From assembly GCA_963832245.1 (NCBI GenBank), contig CAWHTG010000003.1:806001-870000 (forward strand): a DNA stretch of 64,000 bases, in the 5' to 3' direction. Source of the DNA: JABDBE01 sp963832245 (GTDB lineage Bacteria; Acidobacteriota; Terriglobia; Terriglobales; Acidobacteriaceae). Of the stretch, positions 50,820 through 59,843 are shown one piece after another (positions within the stretch are counted from its first letter, which is position 1; each line of letters starts with the position of its first letter). Both the position numbers and the translations under genes were made by a program. The notes beneath the pieces were generated by a model that saw nothing but the letters and a program-made list of their open reading frames with translations, made no database searches and was not told where the DNA came from.

Positions 50820-51221
50820 ATGAAACATTTCTTAAAAGTAGCTCTTAGCGTGCTTGCGCTCGGATTCCTGTTGAGTTTGGCACCCACGGTGTTGAGCGCA
50901 CAGGATTCTTCCCCGGCACCCCAGCCGGATAACACCAAAGTGAACGATAGGGATCGGAACAAGGAAGAGCCGACGGCAGATCAACAAAAAGAAAATCGGC
51001 CCGACCGGGACATTACTCGTGATATTCGCCGATCTATCGTGCAGGATAAGTCGCTTTCGGCCTACGCACACAACGTCAAGATCATTTCACAGAACGGAAT
51101 GGTGACGCTCAAGGGGCCGGTACGGTCGGAAGAAGAAAAGGCTGCGGTAGAAGCCAAAGCGGCGGACATCGCCGGTAAGGACAAAGTAACCAGCCAATTA
51201 GAAGTTAAACCCGAGCAATAA
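50820..51221 (+). CDS. Periplasmic BON-domain protein
   Basis: 133 residues. Signal peptide (VALSVLALGFLLSLAPTVLS), charged linker, then one BON domain at ~70-130 (DITRDIRRSIVQDKSLSAYA, NVKIISQNGMVTLKGPVRSE). BON domains bind membranes in OsmY-like osmotic-stress proteins. ATG 50820 follows AAGGAGGAC. Next gene 16 bases downstream, so co-transcribed. Confidence 0.88.
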   Translation: MKHFLKVALSVLALGFLLSLAPTVLSAQDSSPAPQPDNTKVNDRDRNKEEPTADQQKENRPDRDITRDIRRSIVQDKSLSAYAHNVKIISQNGMVTLKGPVRSEEEKAAVEAKAADIAGKDKVTSQLEVKPEQ

Positions 51222-51237
51222 GAAAAGGAGGTCACCA

Positions 51238-51795
51238 ATGGCAGGAAAGAACACATCAGTATTTGGCATTTATACGGATCGGTTGAGTGTAGATCGCGCC
51301 GTCGGGGCTCTTAGGACGGCCGGATTTTCAAACAACGACGTGTCCGCGCTGTTTCCGGAAAACAAGGGAACTAAGGATTTCGCCCACGAGAAGAACACCA
51401 AGGCACCCGAGGGCGCAACGACAGGGGCCGGAACGGGAGCGCTGTTAGGCGGAGGCTTGGGGTGGCTGGCGGGAATAGGGGCGCTGGCGATTCCTGGCCT
51501 CGGTCCCTTCATCGCTGCCGGTCCAATCATGGCGGCCTTGGCGGGAGCTGGAGTGGGAGGTGCGGTTGGCGGTCTAACTGGCGCTTTAATTGGCATGGGC
51601 ATCCCGGAATACGAGGCCAAGCGCTATGAAGGCCGCGTAAAAGACGGCGGAATTCTGCTCTCTGTTCACTCAGACAGTTCCGACGAGACTAAGAGGGCGA
51701 AGGGAATTCTAGAACGTACGGGCGCTCAGGATATTTCTTCGACCGGAGAAGCTCGTGGAGACAAGAGTGCAGTGTCCGACCGACACGTTGCATAA
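51238..51795 (+). CDS. Glycine-zipper general-stress protein (ActD/DUF1269-like)
   Basis: 185 residues. N-terminal ferredoxin-like half (TSVFGIYTDRLSVDRAVGAL, RTAGFSNNDVSALFP), central Gly/Ala-rich hydrophobic stretch (~65-115: GAGTGALLGGGLGWLAGIG) that probably spans or associates with the membrane, and a C-terminal GGILLSVHSDSSDE strand. ATG follows AAGGAGGTCACCA. Resembles acidobacterial general-stress and quinol-oxidoreductase-ActD-like proteins. Confidence 0.8.
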   Translation: MAGKNTSVFGIYTDRLSVDRAVGALRTAGFSNNDVSALFPENKGTKDFAHEKNTKAPEGATTGAGTGALLGGGLGWLAGIGALAIPGLGPFIAAGPIMAALAGAGVGGAVGGLTGALIGMGIPEYEAKRYEGRVKDGGILLSVHSDSSDETKRAKGILERTGAQDISSTGEARGDKSAVSDRHVA

Positions 51796-51877
51796 TTTTT
51801 GAACCGGCACCGGGCGGAGACTCCGTCCGGCCTGCCGGAAACATTCGTCCTACTCTGAACTTTGAAGGAGAAACAGC

Positions 51878-52033
51878 ATGAGCGTTTGGACAATTCTATT
51901 CATTGTGCTGCTGATAGCGTGGATTGGCGGCTTCACTGTTTTCCACGTCGCCGGAGGCCTGATTCACTTATTGCTCGTATTTGCCGTGATCTCGTTGATC
52001 TTGCATTTCGTAATGGGTGCGCGGGCGACTTAA
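51878..52033 (+). CDS. Lmo0937-family small membrane protein
   Basis: 51 residues, MSVWTILFIVLLIAWIGGFT and a second hydrophobic segment (LIHLLLVFAVISLILHFVMG). Two-helix membrane protein matching the Lmo0937 family. GAAGGAG lies 7 bases before ATG 51878. A 10-bp hairpin (CCGGGCGGAG...) precedes it. Confidence 0.85.
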   Translation: MSVWTILFIVLLIAWIGGFTVFHVAGGLIHLLLVFAVISLILHFVMGARAT

Positions 52034-52119
52034 GACTTTTGGGGATATTGTTGACCGTCAATTGGGCGGTTGAGCCAGGTTAGAGCGGGTTGTCGAAAGC
52101 GTATGCATAATACTGTAGA

Positions 52120-52623
52120 GTGCCTCCAGCCGAAGCCACGCTGTTCAGACCTGGGATTCCAGACTGCGGGATGTTGTTTGGATTCGAAGTCACGAACGAT
52201 AGTAGTGAGGAACTTGAGGTCAAAAGTTACTCTTTTCTTGTGGACAATGAAAGGGCACATCTTAGCATCAACAACGATAAAGGACGCCCAAGAGAGGGCG
52301 CTCCGTTAGGGGAAAAAAAAGGCGCGTCTGTGGAAATTTTATGGAGTTGCTTCCAACTCAAAAATCCTTGCAATCGTTCCGGGCATCTGCGGTTGCAAGG
52401 TAGGTGTTCGGATTTCACCCGCTCAGTCACTTTGACAGCGAGCTTTTGCTATCTCGTTCCTGTTGTCCCGCGACAATTGCAGTACGATCTAGCAAGGACC
52501 GATACCGCCAAAAAACCACGAGACCGCGATCTTGTTTTTCGTTCATTGTTTGCCGCTTCTGCGACCAAAGCGAGATACGAGGGATCGCCCCCTTTGCGCT
52601 GTTCTCCAAAGCGGACAATCTAA
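52120..52623 (+). CDS. Uncertain hypothetical protein
   Basis: A GTG-started 167-codon frame. The first half (LFGFEVTNDSSEELEVKSYS, FLVDNERAHLSINN) looks like a beta-rich domain; the second half is less convincing, with Arg/Ser-rich sequence. Possibly a real N-terminal domain with a frameshifted end. Confidence 0.3.
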   Translation: MPPAEATLFRPGIPDCGMLFGFEVTNDSSEELEVKSYSFLVDNERAHLSINNDKGRPREGAPLGEKKGASVEILWSCFQLKNPCNRSGHLRLQGRCSDFTRSVTLTASFCYLVPVVPRQLQYDLARTDTAKKPRDRDLVFRSLFAASATKARYEGSPPLRCSPKRTI

Positions 52624-52723
52624 GGTTTTACCTTCGAGGTTTTGAGTGTGATGGCCTGGTTACAGTAAACCATCGCTAATGAGCGCCATTTATTTGACGA
52701 GGCCCACGGAATATGAACGACTA

Positions 52724-52747
52724 TGGGCGCGTCGCGAAACGCGCCCA
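52724..52747. terminator. Possible bidirectional terminator hairpin
   Basis: TGGGCGCGT/ACGCGCCCA, 9-bp perfect stem and 6-nt loop; plus strand continues GTGTTTTGG. It lies just past the tiny minus-strand gene at 52759. Confidence 0.45.
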
Positions 52748-52758
52748 GTGTTTTGGGT

Positions 52759-52827
52759 TCATCTGCGCACGAGAAAAACGATCAACAGAATTACGACAAT
52801 CGTTCCCACTAAACCGTAACCGAACAT
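52759..52827 (-). CDS. Tiny one-helix membrane peptide
   Basis: 22 residues, MFGYGLVGTIVVILLIVF plus LVRR. Ribosome site GGAGGGAC directly upstream of ATG 52827. Similar in size and style to the DUF3309-like peptide at 47746. Confidence 0.65.
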   Translation of the reverse strand: MFGYGLVGTIVVILLIVFLVRR

Positions 52828-52923
52828 AGTCCCTCCTAGAGTGTTAACTGTCCAAACCAATTATGCTGAAAGATGATGAGTGTTCGCTGGTCAAGTTTGC
52901 TCACCTTGAGTTGCGGGAGTGAG

Positions 52924-53130
52924 CTATTTCGTTTTCCGTACAGGCTTGGACTTCTTCAGCGCGTTGCTATACTCAGCGATTCGTTTCTCAACTGAAGACG
53001 TCTCATCCGGGTCCATGTTCTTAGCCTGCTTGCGGAACGAGATAATTGCGTCGCGTTGCAGGAAAAACTTATGAGTAAACCACTGATTGCCCTCAGGCGA
53101 TTCTAGGGTTTTCTTCCGATTTGGTCTCAT
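52924..53130 (-). CDS. Small hypothetical protein
   Basis: 68 residues from an internal ATG (MRPNRKKTLESPEGNQWFTH), helical with a basic C-terminus (KKSKPVRKTK). The longer frame to 53217 has an improbable Trp/Arg-rich start. Confidence 0.35.
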   Translation of the reverse strand: MRPNRKKTLESPEGNQWFTHKFFLQRDAIISFRKQAKNMDPDETSSVEKRIAEYSNALKKSKPVRKTK

Positions 53131-53348
53131 CTGTCGCAGCAGTCGTGGAGAGAATAGTACCCATAGTACCCACCAGAAACGGCCCGACCTCACTCGGGGC
53201 CTGAAAACATTCCCCACTCAAGCCAAAAGACTGAACAAAAAGACGGCTTGAGGTGGGCCACCCTCTATAGCAGTGCCGGCTCGAGGCCACCATTGCCTAC
53301 AGACACGTTAGAACCACGGCCCGCAAGCAGAAATAAGACTTCACCATA

Positions 53349-53702
53349 TTAGTGTCCGTCGATAGTAATAGAGCCGCACTTGTAAACAACAGCGTCGGTA
53401 TGAGGGAAGCCGATTCCGCTTAGTGTCCACGACTGGACCGCATCTGTCTCGCCACTGCCTGGACATGCTGTTGAGCAGACGGAATAGGTGTCCGGGAAAC
53501 TACCGTCGCCGGTCGTTGTTGCTTGTCCGGTCGACGTTTCGCTGCCTAGGTCGTGTCCGCTGCCGACCTGTAACGAGTCCGCGACTGCGAGGCCGCTGTA
53601 GGCAAATGCTGAACCGTTTACATACTGCACTTGATTCGTGACAATTCTCACCCACCCCGCGTAGCCCGAACTTGTAATGGGTGGGCCACCCGGCACGAGC
53701 AA
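53349..53702 (-). CDS. Hypothetical extracytoplasmic domain protein
   Basis: 117 residues, starting at TTG 53702, two bases after the upstream stop. Ser/Thr/Gly-rich with two Cys pairs (VCSTACPGSGE, YKCGS), like a bacterial Ig or lectin-type fold. No signal peptide, so it may be the frameshifted end of a larger gene or a translationally coupled third gene of the operon. Confidence 0.4.
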   Translation of the reverse strand: MLVPGGPPITSSGYAGWVRIVTNQVQYVNGSAFAYSGLAVADSLQVGSGHDLGSETSTGQATTTGDGSFPDTYSVCSTACPGSGETDAVQSWTLSGIGFPHTDAVVYKCGSITIDGH

Positions 53703-53704
53703 TG

Positions 53705-54397
53705 CTACTGTGTATGGAATCCGCCCTTTACGAAAGTAAACATCCTCTCCTTCTTACCGCCTTGCCAGACCCACGAGGTTCGCGGCCCCATATGCTCCGC
53801 AATCCTATCGATGAATTGCCGGACCGTCAGCCGCTCAAAGACCGCAGTCCAAGACTCGGCGTAAGCGTTGTCTCCCAACCCAGGGCCGGCATAGCCAACC
53901 TGCTGCGCGGGAAATAGCTTGGAGAGCGGCGTGAGAGCCTGATCTGGGTCGGGGATGTCGCTGACCCCTATTTTGTCGATCCATAGGTTTAGCAGATATG
54001 TGGGGTCGTCGGTTGTTGCCCGAGGATAGACGTTTACAGACGCCCCGTCCTCCGACCATTCGTAACGGACATCGGACTTGCAGAGTTCATCAAGCACATC
54101 GCGGACGGTCTTGCGCTGCAAATGGAGCGAAAAATGAGAGCCCTGCGCCCGTGGGTCGTCCTGTATCTTGTCCCGGATTATCTCTTCGAACCCTAAATGC
54201 AGGCCCTCGACATTCTTCAGGCTCAGCTCCGAGAGGCCGTCCCTAAGAATTGCATCAGTGACGTCGAAGCGGTCTATGACGATGTCGAGTGTCGGCTTTG
54301 TGCGGGCCCGAATCCCTTGATCCGCACGTCGCACCTGCCCAAGTGCCGAGGTGGTAAGAGCCAACACTGCGCAGACCAACGTACTTAGCATCCTCAT
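53705..54397 (-). CDS. Secreted hypothetical protein with STN/secretin-like segment
   Basis: 230 residues. Signal peptide (LVCAVLALTTSALG). Middle part KTVRDVLDELCKSDVRYEWS resembles STN-type domains of secretins and TonB receptors: short alpha/beta with a V-x-V-L-D core. C-terminal RLTVRQFIDRIAEHMGP looks like a second copy. ATG overlaps the stop of the preceding large gene (ATGA), so they are coupled. Confidence 0.55.
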   Translation of the reverse strand: MRMLSTLVCAVLALTTSALGQVRRADQGIRARTKPTLDIVIDRFDVTDAILRDGLSELSLKNVEGLHLGFEEIIRDKIQDDPRAQGSHFSLHLQRKTVRDVLDELCKSDVRYEWSEDGASVNVYPRATTDDPTYLLNLWIDKIGVSDIPDPDQALTPLSKLFPAQQVGYAGPGLGDNAYAESWTAVFERLTVRQFIDRIAEHMGPRTSWVWQGGKKERMFTFVKGGFHTQ

Positions 54398-57009
54398 TGC
54401 GTTGGCCCGTCGCTGGTGTAGGTGACGCCGGTGCTCGTCGATGTTAGCGTATTCGTTCTGACCTGAATGCCAGCAACGCTAAGACTCTGGGTCGTCGTTT
54501 GAGTGCAGGTCAAAGGCGCACTAGAACAACCAGACGAAACGTGGTCAGTGAACTGCCCGTCAGCATTGATGCTTCCGTTTCCTGTAATAGTGTCGCATTG
54601 CAGCGCAGGATTGAAGCCCTCGGTTACGGGTGTGCCATCAAGTCCGCTGCTTCCATCAATGGCGGTCTTGTCTGGGTGAGTATAGACAGTATAGGTATAC
54701 ACTCGATCCGTACCATAGGCTAGCGTGCACTGATTGGACGGACTGTTGTTTGTCAGGTAGGCAAACTGCCTGGCCGTCACGTTCATTTTCTGAGAAACTG
54801 ACCCAGTACCGGATACTGTGTACGTGAACGTCAAAGCTCTGTCGAGATCGTTGGCGCTCTGATCTGGCGTCATCACCTTCACGACTGGAGAGTTTCCCTG
54901 CGTGATTTGGAAGGTATCTTTGGAATCACTTGAACTCGCACTCACTGTGCCCCCAGTAGGCTTCGGGCTGCCGCCACTGCCATCACTGGCAAAGAACGAG
55001 TTGGCCGAAACTATGTTGCTGTCTGTTCCCACGAAAATATATGGATTTCCTTGAACGACGAACTTGAACACGTTGGTGCCGGCCGAGGGCTTCCCCTCCA
55101 TCTGGGAGCATACTCGGAATCCCGATACCGAGATTTCTCCCTCGGCAAGGTTGTCCGTGGAACCGGCTGCCACTCCGTGGATTTGAGCGTTGCTGGCGGT
55201 GGCAATGGAGGTATCGTTGGTCCACCAGGACGTCATGGCGCTGGTGATGTTCACGTGGCCTCCATCGCACGTGCTGACCGACCATACCGTCTGCCCCAAG
55301 GTGCCGTTCACGAATACGTTGACGGGAACGACTCCCATGTCCGCTCCGTCATTTCCGCAGCACTCGTAGCAGCCGTAGAAGGCGTGGCCGTTGGTCTTGT
55401 CCACAATCAGTTTGGCTTCGTACAGCGGCCCTAGAACGACGTGGCTCAAGTCTTTAATCTCGTAAACCCCCGACGTCACCTCGGGCGGGATGGTTTTGCC
55501 ATCCTTGCCCGCCACCTGATCGCGAATCAGCTTGCCCAGATCGAGCCACATCTGCTCGTCCGGCCCGAGCGTCTGCTCGACCTGATATTTGTCCTGGCCA
55601 CCATGATAGTAAAACGTCAATTGCGCCCGCGCCGACTCGATGCCGCCGTTGCCAACGGTGATGATCGAATCGTGCAAGCTGTCGGCCACCCACTTGCCTG
55701 CCGCCATGGATGAGTTCAACTGATCGCTGAACGGGGTCTGGGCGCCGTAGCGACCCGTGGAGTCATAGCTCGCGGCAATGGCAATCACATCGTTCGGCTG
55801 CATCGGCCCGCTGATGATCATCGCCGCCCAGTGCGCGTCGCTCGGCAACACCTTTTGGCTTTGCAGAGCTGCGATGTCCAACAGTCGAGTTTCGTACGGC
55901 TTGAGCGGTAGCTCCATTGGCTTGCCTCTGCCGGTACCAGCTTCCGACCACCAGTTAAACCGAATCTGTGCGGTGAAGCTCTTGCCCGAGGTGTTGCGCA
56001 CAAAAACCTTTGGCTGCAGGGTGGTTCCGGCCGGGAGGCGCAGTGCAGGATCAGGGTTGCTCAGCGCCAGCATGGGCGCTCGCGTTGACCACTCCTTCAT
56101 CCCCGGCAGCGTTCGCTGCGGAATTCCCTCCTGCGGATTGTGATCGAACATCTTCATCAGCGCGGAAAAGCCGCCCAGTTCGTCAAATAGAAAATGGGCG
56201 GCGTCGAAGTAGCCCGCTCCGCTGGCCATATCTATTTTGATGCCGCCGTAAGAGCCGGCGAGGCCTGCATGTTGAACCAGCGACCGCACCGAGAAGCGTT
56301 GCGTCTGGCGCGGCGCAAAACTCAGTTTTTGCTGCCAAGCTTTGCCGGTGGAGTCAAAGAGGATCAGCTTGGCGTTCAGCTTGCTGTCCGCCGTGTTGCT
56401 CAGGACCAGATAGTCGCTGACCGAATCGCGCGGCAGCCACCAGATACTTTCCTGGCTGCCCTGCTGCCAACTGTCCTGGGGAAAGAAGGGATCAAGGTGG
56501 AACTCGATCGGGCGTCCCTCCACCATAATCATAACCGCGGCGTAAAGCGCACGAACCACGGGAGCGCGATAATGAAGAATGACGGAGCCGTACGCCCCGA
56601 TCAGCTTGGGGGCCTGTTGCACAAGCACCTGCGAGAGATCAACGGAAACTACATCGTTGGGCTTTATCGTGACCGGCGACAATGTCGTCTCCTGGCCATC
56701 CGCCGCGCGCAGCGCTGGCGTCACCGTCAAATCCCGCGCAGGCAGGTTGTTGCGAAGCTGCAGTTCGGTCCGCCAGCCCGGCTCGGCAGTCCAGTAGACA
56801 GCATGCTGCTCGTAGTCCTTGAGCTGAGAAAAGTGCGCTACGACGGAAGCAGGGACTGGGGTCTCGACACTCGGCCCTTCGGGACTTTGAGCAAAGGCAG
56901 TGCCCGCATAGACGCTGACGGCAGCCAGAAGAAACCTGAGCAGGGAGCAGCAAGAACGGTTAGAGATTTCAAATGCGAGAGGAAATAGAGAGGACGTCGA
57001 ACGAGCCAT
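54394..57009 (-). CDS. Large secreted multidomain protein of unknown function
   Basis: 871 residues. ATG 57009 follows GGAGGAGCC; signal peptide around LLRFLLAAVSVYAGTAFAQ. The N-terminal ~540 residues are beta-rich (WRTELQLRNNLPARDLTVT, repeated QPKVFVRNTSGKSF-type units). Later parts look like Ig-like domains (about 600-700: VNVFVNGTLGQTVWSVST, ISVSGFRVC) and a Thr/Ser-rich C-terminus with a Cys pair. A YECCGN motif near 560 may bind metal. Surface adhesin or export-associated function is a guess. First gene of a minus-strand operon of three. Confidence 0.6.
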   Translation of the reverse strand: MARSTSSLFPLAFEISNRSCCSLLRFLLAAVSVYAGTAFAQSPEGPSVETPVPASVVAHFSQLKDYEQHAVYWTAEPGWRTELQLRNNLPARDLTVTPALRAADGQETTLSPVTIKPNDVVSVDLSQVLVQQAPKLIGAYGSVILHYRAPVVRALYAAVMIMVEGRPIEFHLDPFFPQDSWQQGSQESIWWLPRDSVSDYLVLSNTADSKLNAKLILFDSTGKAWQQKLSFAPRQTQRFSVRSLVQHAGLAGSYGGIKIDMASGAGYFDAAHFLFDELGGFSALMKMFDHNPQEGIPQRTLPGMKEWSTRAPMLALSNPDPALRLPAGTTLQPKVFVRNTSGKSFTAQIRFNWWSEAGTGRGKPMELPLKPYETRLLDIAALQSQKVLPSDAHWAAMIISGPMQPNDVIAIAASYDSTGRYGAQTPFSDQLNSSMAAGKWVADSLHDSIITVGNGGIESARAQLTFYYHGGQDKYQVEQTLGPDEQMWLDLGKLIRDQVAGKDGKTIPPEVTSGVYEIKDLSHVVLGPLYEAKLIVDKTNGHAFYGCYECCGNDGADMGVVPVNVFVNGTLGQTVWSVSTCDGGHVNITSAMTSWWTNDTSIATASNAQIHGVAAGSTDNLAEGEISVSGFRVCSQMEGKPSAGTNVFKFVVQGNPYIFVGTDSNIVSANSFFASDGSGGSPKPTGGTVSASSSDSKDTFQITQGNSPVVKVMTPDQSANDLDRALTFTYTVSGTGSVSQKMNVTARQFAYLTNNSPSNQCTLAYGTDRVYTYTVYTHPDKTAIDGSSGLDGTPVTEGFNPALQCDTITGNGSINADGQFTDHVSSGCSSAPLTCTQTTTQSLSVAGIQVRTNTLTSTSTGVTYTSDGPTQ

Positions 57010-57302
57010 GGGCTCCTCCAAGAACGGTCTCCCAGCCTTCCCCCCTCAGCAAAGCTGCGGTACCGGACCTTAGCACCCACCGGCTGGTTCTGTCAAGCGC
57101 AAAAGATCACGAATTACCCGGTGCACGGACACTCGACGCGCAATCATCTCTCTGAAGAAGGTCGCTGCCTTACGTTCACAGGACCTCGCCCTGCCTTTTT
57201 TTTTTCGATTCGTGGCACAGCTTCGCGCAGGTCCGCCCCCAGATCGTGCGGTGCAATGTGCTCCCAAGCCTGCTCTCTCGCAGCAGGTTCCGACCACTTA
57301 CC

Positions 57303-57443
57303 AGACACCGTTCTGCTAACGAAAACAACGGGCTCGACTCCTGCGAAGCGCACCATGTCAGTAGCAGCACGAAAGAAGATTTCAGCGTTCCCGCGCGGGC
57401 GCGGTGGGCGAAGGTGAAGGCGCAGAAGAAGAAAGCAGCGTAG
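57303..57443 (+). pseudogene. AARRK-repeat family, frameshifted fragment
   Basis: One frame reads STPAKRTMSVAARKKIS; after a shift the other reads PARARWAKVKAQKKKAA-stop. Together they rebuild one repeat of the family seen intact at 48251-48613. The N-terminal coiled coil is missing. Confidence 0.6.
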
Positions 57444-57674
57444 CGGTCTCAGGTACCCGCGCGGTCCAGGGTGTAGCGTTTTCCCCTCGTGCCCTTATAC
57501 CCCGTCAAACCATTGAGGGGCTGGTGTATGGCGACGGCAAAAGTGACCCCCCACCCGGCGCAGCGAATCTTAATGGAAACTGTGCAGCCTGAAGCTGCCA
57601 TATAAGGAGTAGTCTTAGGTACTGCGAATTGGGGAACGGATCGCCCGTAAGTTTCGCGAACTGGAGAAAAACAA

Positions 57675-58067
57675 ATGAACAAACTGAACGATTCAAGCAA
57701 ACAAAAAAGGGGCGATCCAAAACTTAACAGGTGTGCAATCTACGCACGTTGTGCGACGAACATCCCGATGTCCTCTTCAAATTCAATCGCAAAGCAAATT
57801 CGTTCGTGTTCAAGGTACGCCTCGAAACGAGGCTGGAAGATAGTCACAGAATTAGTTGAGGCCGATGTTCCTGCTTCTGGAGCTTCCCTTGGCGGACGCT
57901 GCGCACTCAAGAGATTGATGGCAACCGCCGAACAACGACCTCGACCAATTGATCATGTCTTGATGGCCGATATATCCCGTCTCACCCGCAACCTAGCGGA
58001 TTATCTGCGGATTCTCAAGCGTTTCGGCAACAACGATGTAGACGTTGTGGCGATAAATGAATCATGA
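57675..58067 (+). CDS. Serine recombinase N-terminal domain, truncated and probably inactive
   Basis: 130 residues. CAIYARCATN occupies the place of the catalytic YxRVS motif, so the nucleophilic Ser is Ala (residue 27). The rest of the fold is present (IAKQIRSCSRYASKRGWKIV, DHVLMADISRLTRNLADYL). The recombinase DNA-binding and zinc parts are absent; a stop follows just where the next fragment starts. Possibly a dimerising regulator or a decaying gene. Confidence 0.65.
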   Translation: MNKLNDSSKQKRGDPKLNRCAIYARCATNIPMSSSNSIAKQIRSCSRYASKRGWKIVTELVEADVPASGASLGGRCALKRLMATAEQRPRPIDHVLMADISRLTRNLADYLRILKRFGNNDVDVVAINES

Positions 58068-58158
58068 AAACCAGGCTCCGGTCGGAATTCAGTCGAGCGA
58101 GGAGCGTCACGAACCGACGTTCGCGGGGAACCGGGTCAGCGAGCCAGCAGAGAACCCC
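58065..58158 (-). pseudogene. C-terminal scrap of a large serine recombinase
   Basis: On the minus strand it reads VLCWLADPVPRERRFVTLLARLN, close to LCWLADPPPRERQSVTLLARLN inside the 59844-61388 gene. The DNA blocks (58066-58150, 59990-60090) are in the same orientation and about 75% alike by eye. Confidence 0.65.
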
Positions 58159-58236
58159 GCTGCACTCTTTTTTAAGTATGATCGGCGTTTCTGATAGCGA
58201 AGGTTTATAAAAGCGTTACAGCGGGAGGGCGCCAAA

Positions 58237-59757
58237 ATGTCGATCCTTGCAGCCCAATATGTCAGGATGTCTACCGACCTTCAGCAGTATTCAATTGAGA
58301 ATCAGAAGGCAGCGATCCAGCAATATGCGCTACAACATGGGTTTGCCGTAATCAAGACCTACACCGACGCTGGTAGGAGCGGGGTTGTACTCAAATCGCG
58401 AGCTGGTCTTAAAGAGCTTCTGGCCGATGTCTTGAGCGGGAATGCTATCTTCAAGGCAATTCTGGTCTACGACGTGAGTAGATGGGGGCGATTTCAAGAT
58501 TCCGACGAAGCAGCCCACTACGAGTTTATATGCAAAAATGCAGGCATTCCGGTTCACTACTGTGCCGAACTGTTTCAAAACGACGGAACACTGCCTAATT
58601 CGATCTTCAAATCTCTGAAACGAATGATGGCGGCAGAGTACAGTCGCGAGTTGGGCGTCAAGGTATTCGGAGCACAGAAAAGATTGGCGCAACTTGGTTT
58701 TAGGATGGGCGGCACTCCCGGCTACGGCCTTCGACGGTTGCTCGTTTCTAACAATCCCAAGCTCAATCGACGGTTGGATGCAGGCCAACGCAAGGACCCC
58801 GCCGATCATACAATTCTGGTTCCCGGCCCAAGAAAAGAAGTTGAATGCGTTCGGGCTATCTATGCGATGGCCCTAACTAACCTCACCATGAGCGAGATTG
58901 CGCGTAGACTCAATCGCCATGGCATCCCGTTTCTTGGGGGCAGGCAATGGACGAGTGCTGCGGTTGGAAGAACCCTTAGAAACCCAAAATATGCAGGAGT
59001 CAATACGTGGAATCGGATGACCTGTAAACTCCATAGCAGCCCGAAGAACCTCCCTCGGGAGCAATGGATAGTGACGCCAGATGCCTTCCCGCCTGTCATC
59101 GACCAAGATACTTTTGAACGAGTTCAGGTCGCTTTGAAGAAACGCTTAGCCAAGAAAACAGACGAAGAAATCTTGGATGCCCTACGATGCTTGTTTCGCC
59201 GCAAAGGGGAATTGACCGAGAAAATCATAAAAACTGCTCGGAACGCCCCTACACTTTCGACGTGTTTTCGCCGCTTGGGTCGCTTTCGAGAGATATACAA
59301 GCGGGTTGGATATAACCCGCCTGCGGGCCGTTTCACGATGACTGAAAGCAAAGCTATTACATGGAAGCTTCGTGCTCAGGTCCTATCGCATATTTCCGAA
59401 CTCTTCACTCAAAGAGCCCAGTTCTTTTGTCTCCTAGGGAGACAACGAGTAATGGTCCAATTGGACAAATCTCTAACCATTTCACTGGTCATTTGTCGTA
59501 GTGAGCGAACGCGAGGAGGCGGACTTGGCTGGAACATCATTCCGGCTCCTAGTGAGCGCGATTACATCACTCTGCTATGCAGATTGAACAAAGAGAACGC
59601 CGGGGTGCATAGTTTCTACCTGTTTCGCAGGATCGATAAAGGAATCAACTTCAAGGTGGATGAGAGAGACCCGTGGTGGGAGAAAGGCAAGCGCATAGAG
59701 ATTGCGCAACTTTGCGACTCCGCGAATGAAATGGCACGATCCGAGAACGCGGCTTGA
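58237..59757 (+). CDS. Large serine recombinase A
   Basis: 506 residues. Catalyses unidirectional or regulated DNA integration. The nucleophile is Ser12 (QYVRMSTDLQQYS); the resolvase domain continues with YDVSRWGRFQDSDEAAHYE and RMMAAEYSRELG. The recombinase DNA-binding domain lies at ~175-285 (MSEIARRLNRHGIPFLGGRQ, TLRNPKYAGVNTWNR). The C-terminal half is variable and lacks a clear Cys zinc ribbon. Tail-to-tail with recombinase B, 86 bases apart. GGGAGGGCGCC lies before ATG 58237. Confidence 0.92.
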   Translation: MSILAAQYVRMSTDLQQYSIENQKAAIQQYALQHGFAVIKTYTDAGRSGVVLKSRAGLKELLADVLSGNAIFKAILVYDVSRWGRFQDSDEAAHYEFICKNAGIPVHYCAELFQNDGTLPNSIFKSLKRMMAAEYSRELGVKVFGAQKRLAQLGFRMGGTPGYGLRRLLVSNNPKLNRRLDAGQRKDPADHTILVPGPRKEVECVRAIYAMALTNLTMSEIARRLNRHGIPFLGGRQWTSAAVGRTLRNPKYAGVNTWNRMTCKLHSSPKNLPREQWIVTPDAFPPVIDQDTFERVQVALKKRLAKKTDEEILDALRCLFRRKGELTEKIIKTARNAPTLSTCFRRLGRFREIYKRVGYNPPAGRFTMTESKAITWKLRAQVLSHISELFTQRAQFFCLLGRQRVMVQLDKSLTISLVICRSERTRGGGLGWNIIPAPSERDYITLLCRLNKENAGVHSFYLFRRIDKGINFKVDERDPWWEKGKRIEIAQLCDSANEMARSENAA

Positions 59758-59843
59758 CGACGGGTTCCGAAGAGGATCTTGTTAACGGAGTTAGGTCGGT
59801 CAGCCTTGTCCCGGTCATCAGCTATTTGTTCTTCTTGGTAATG

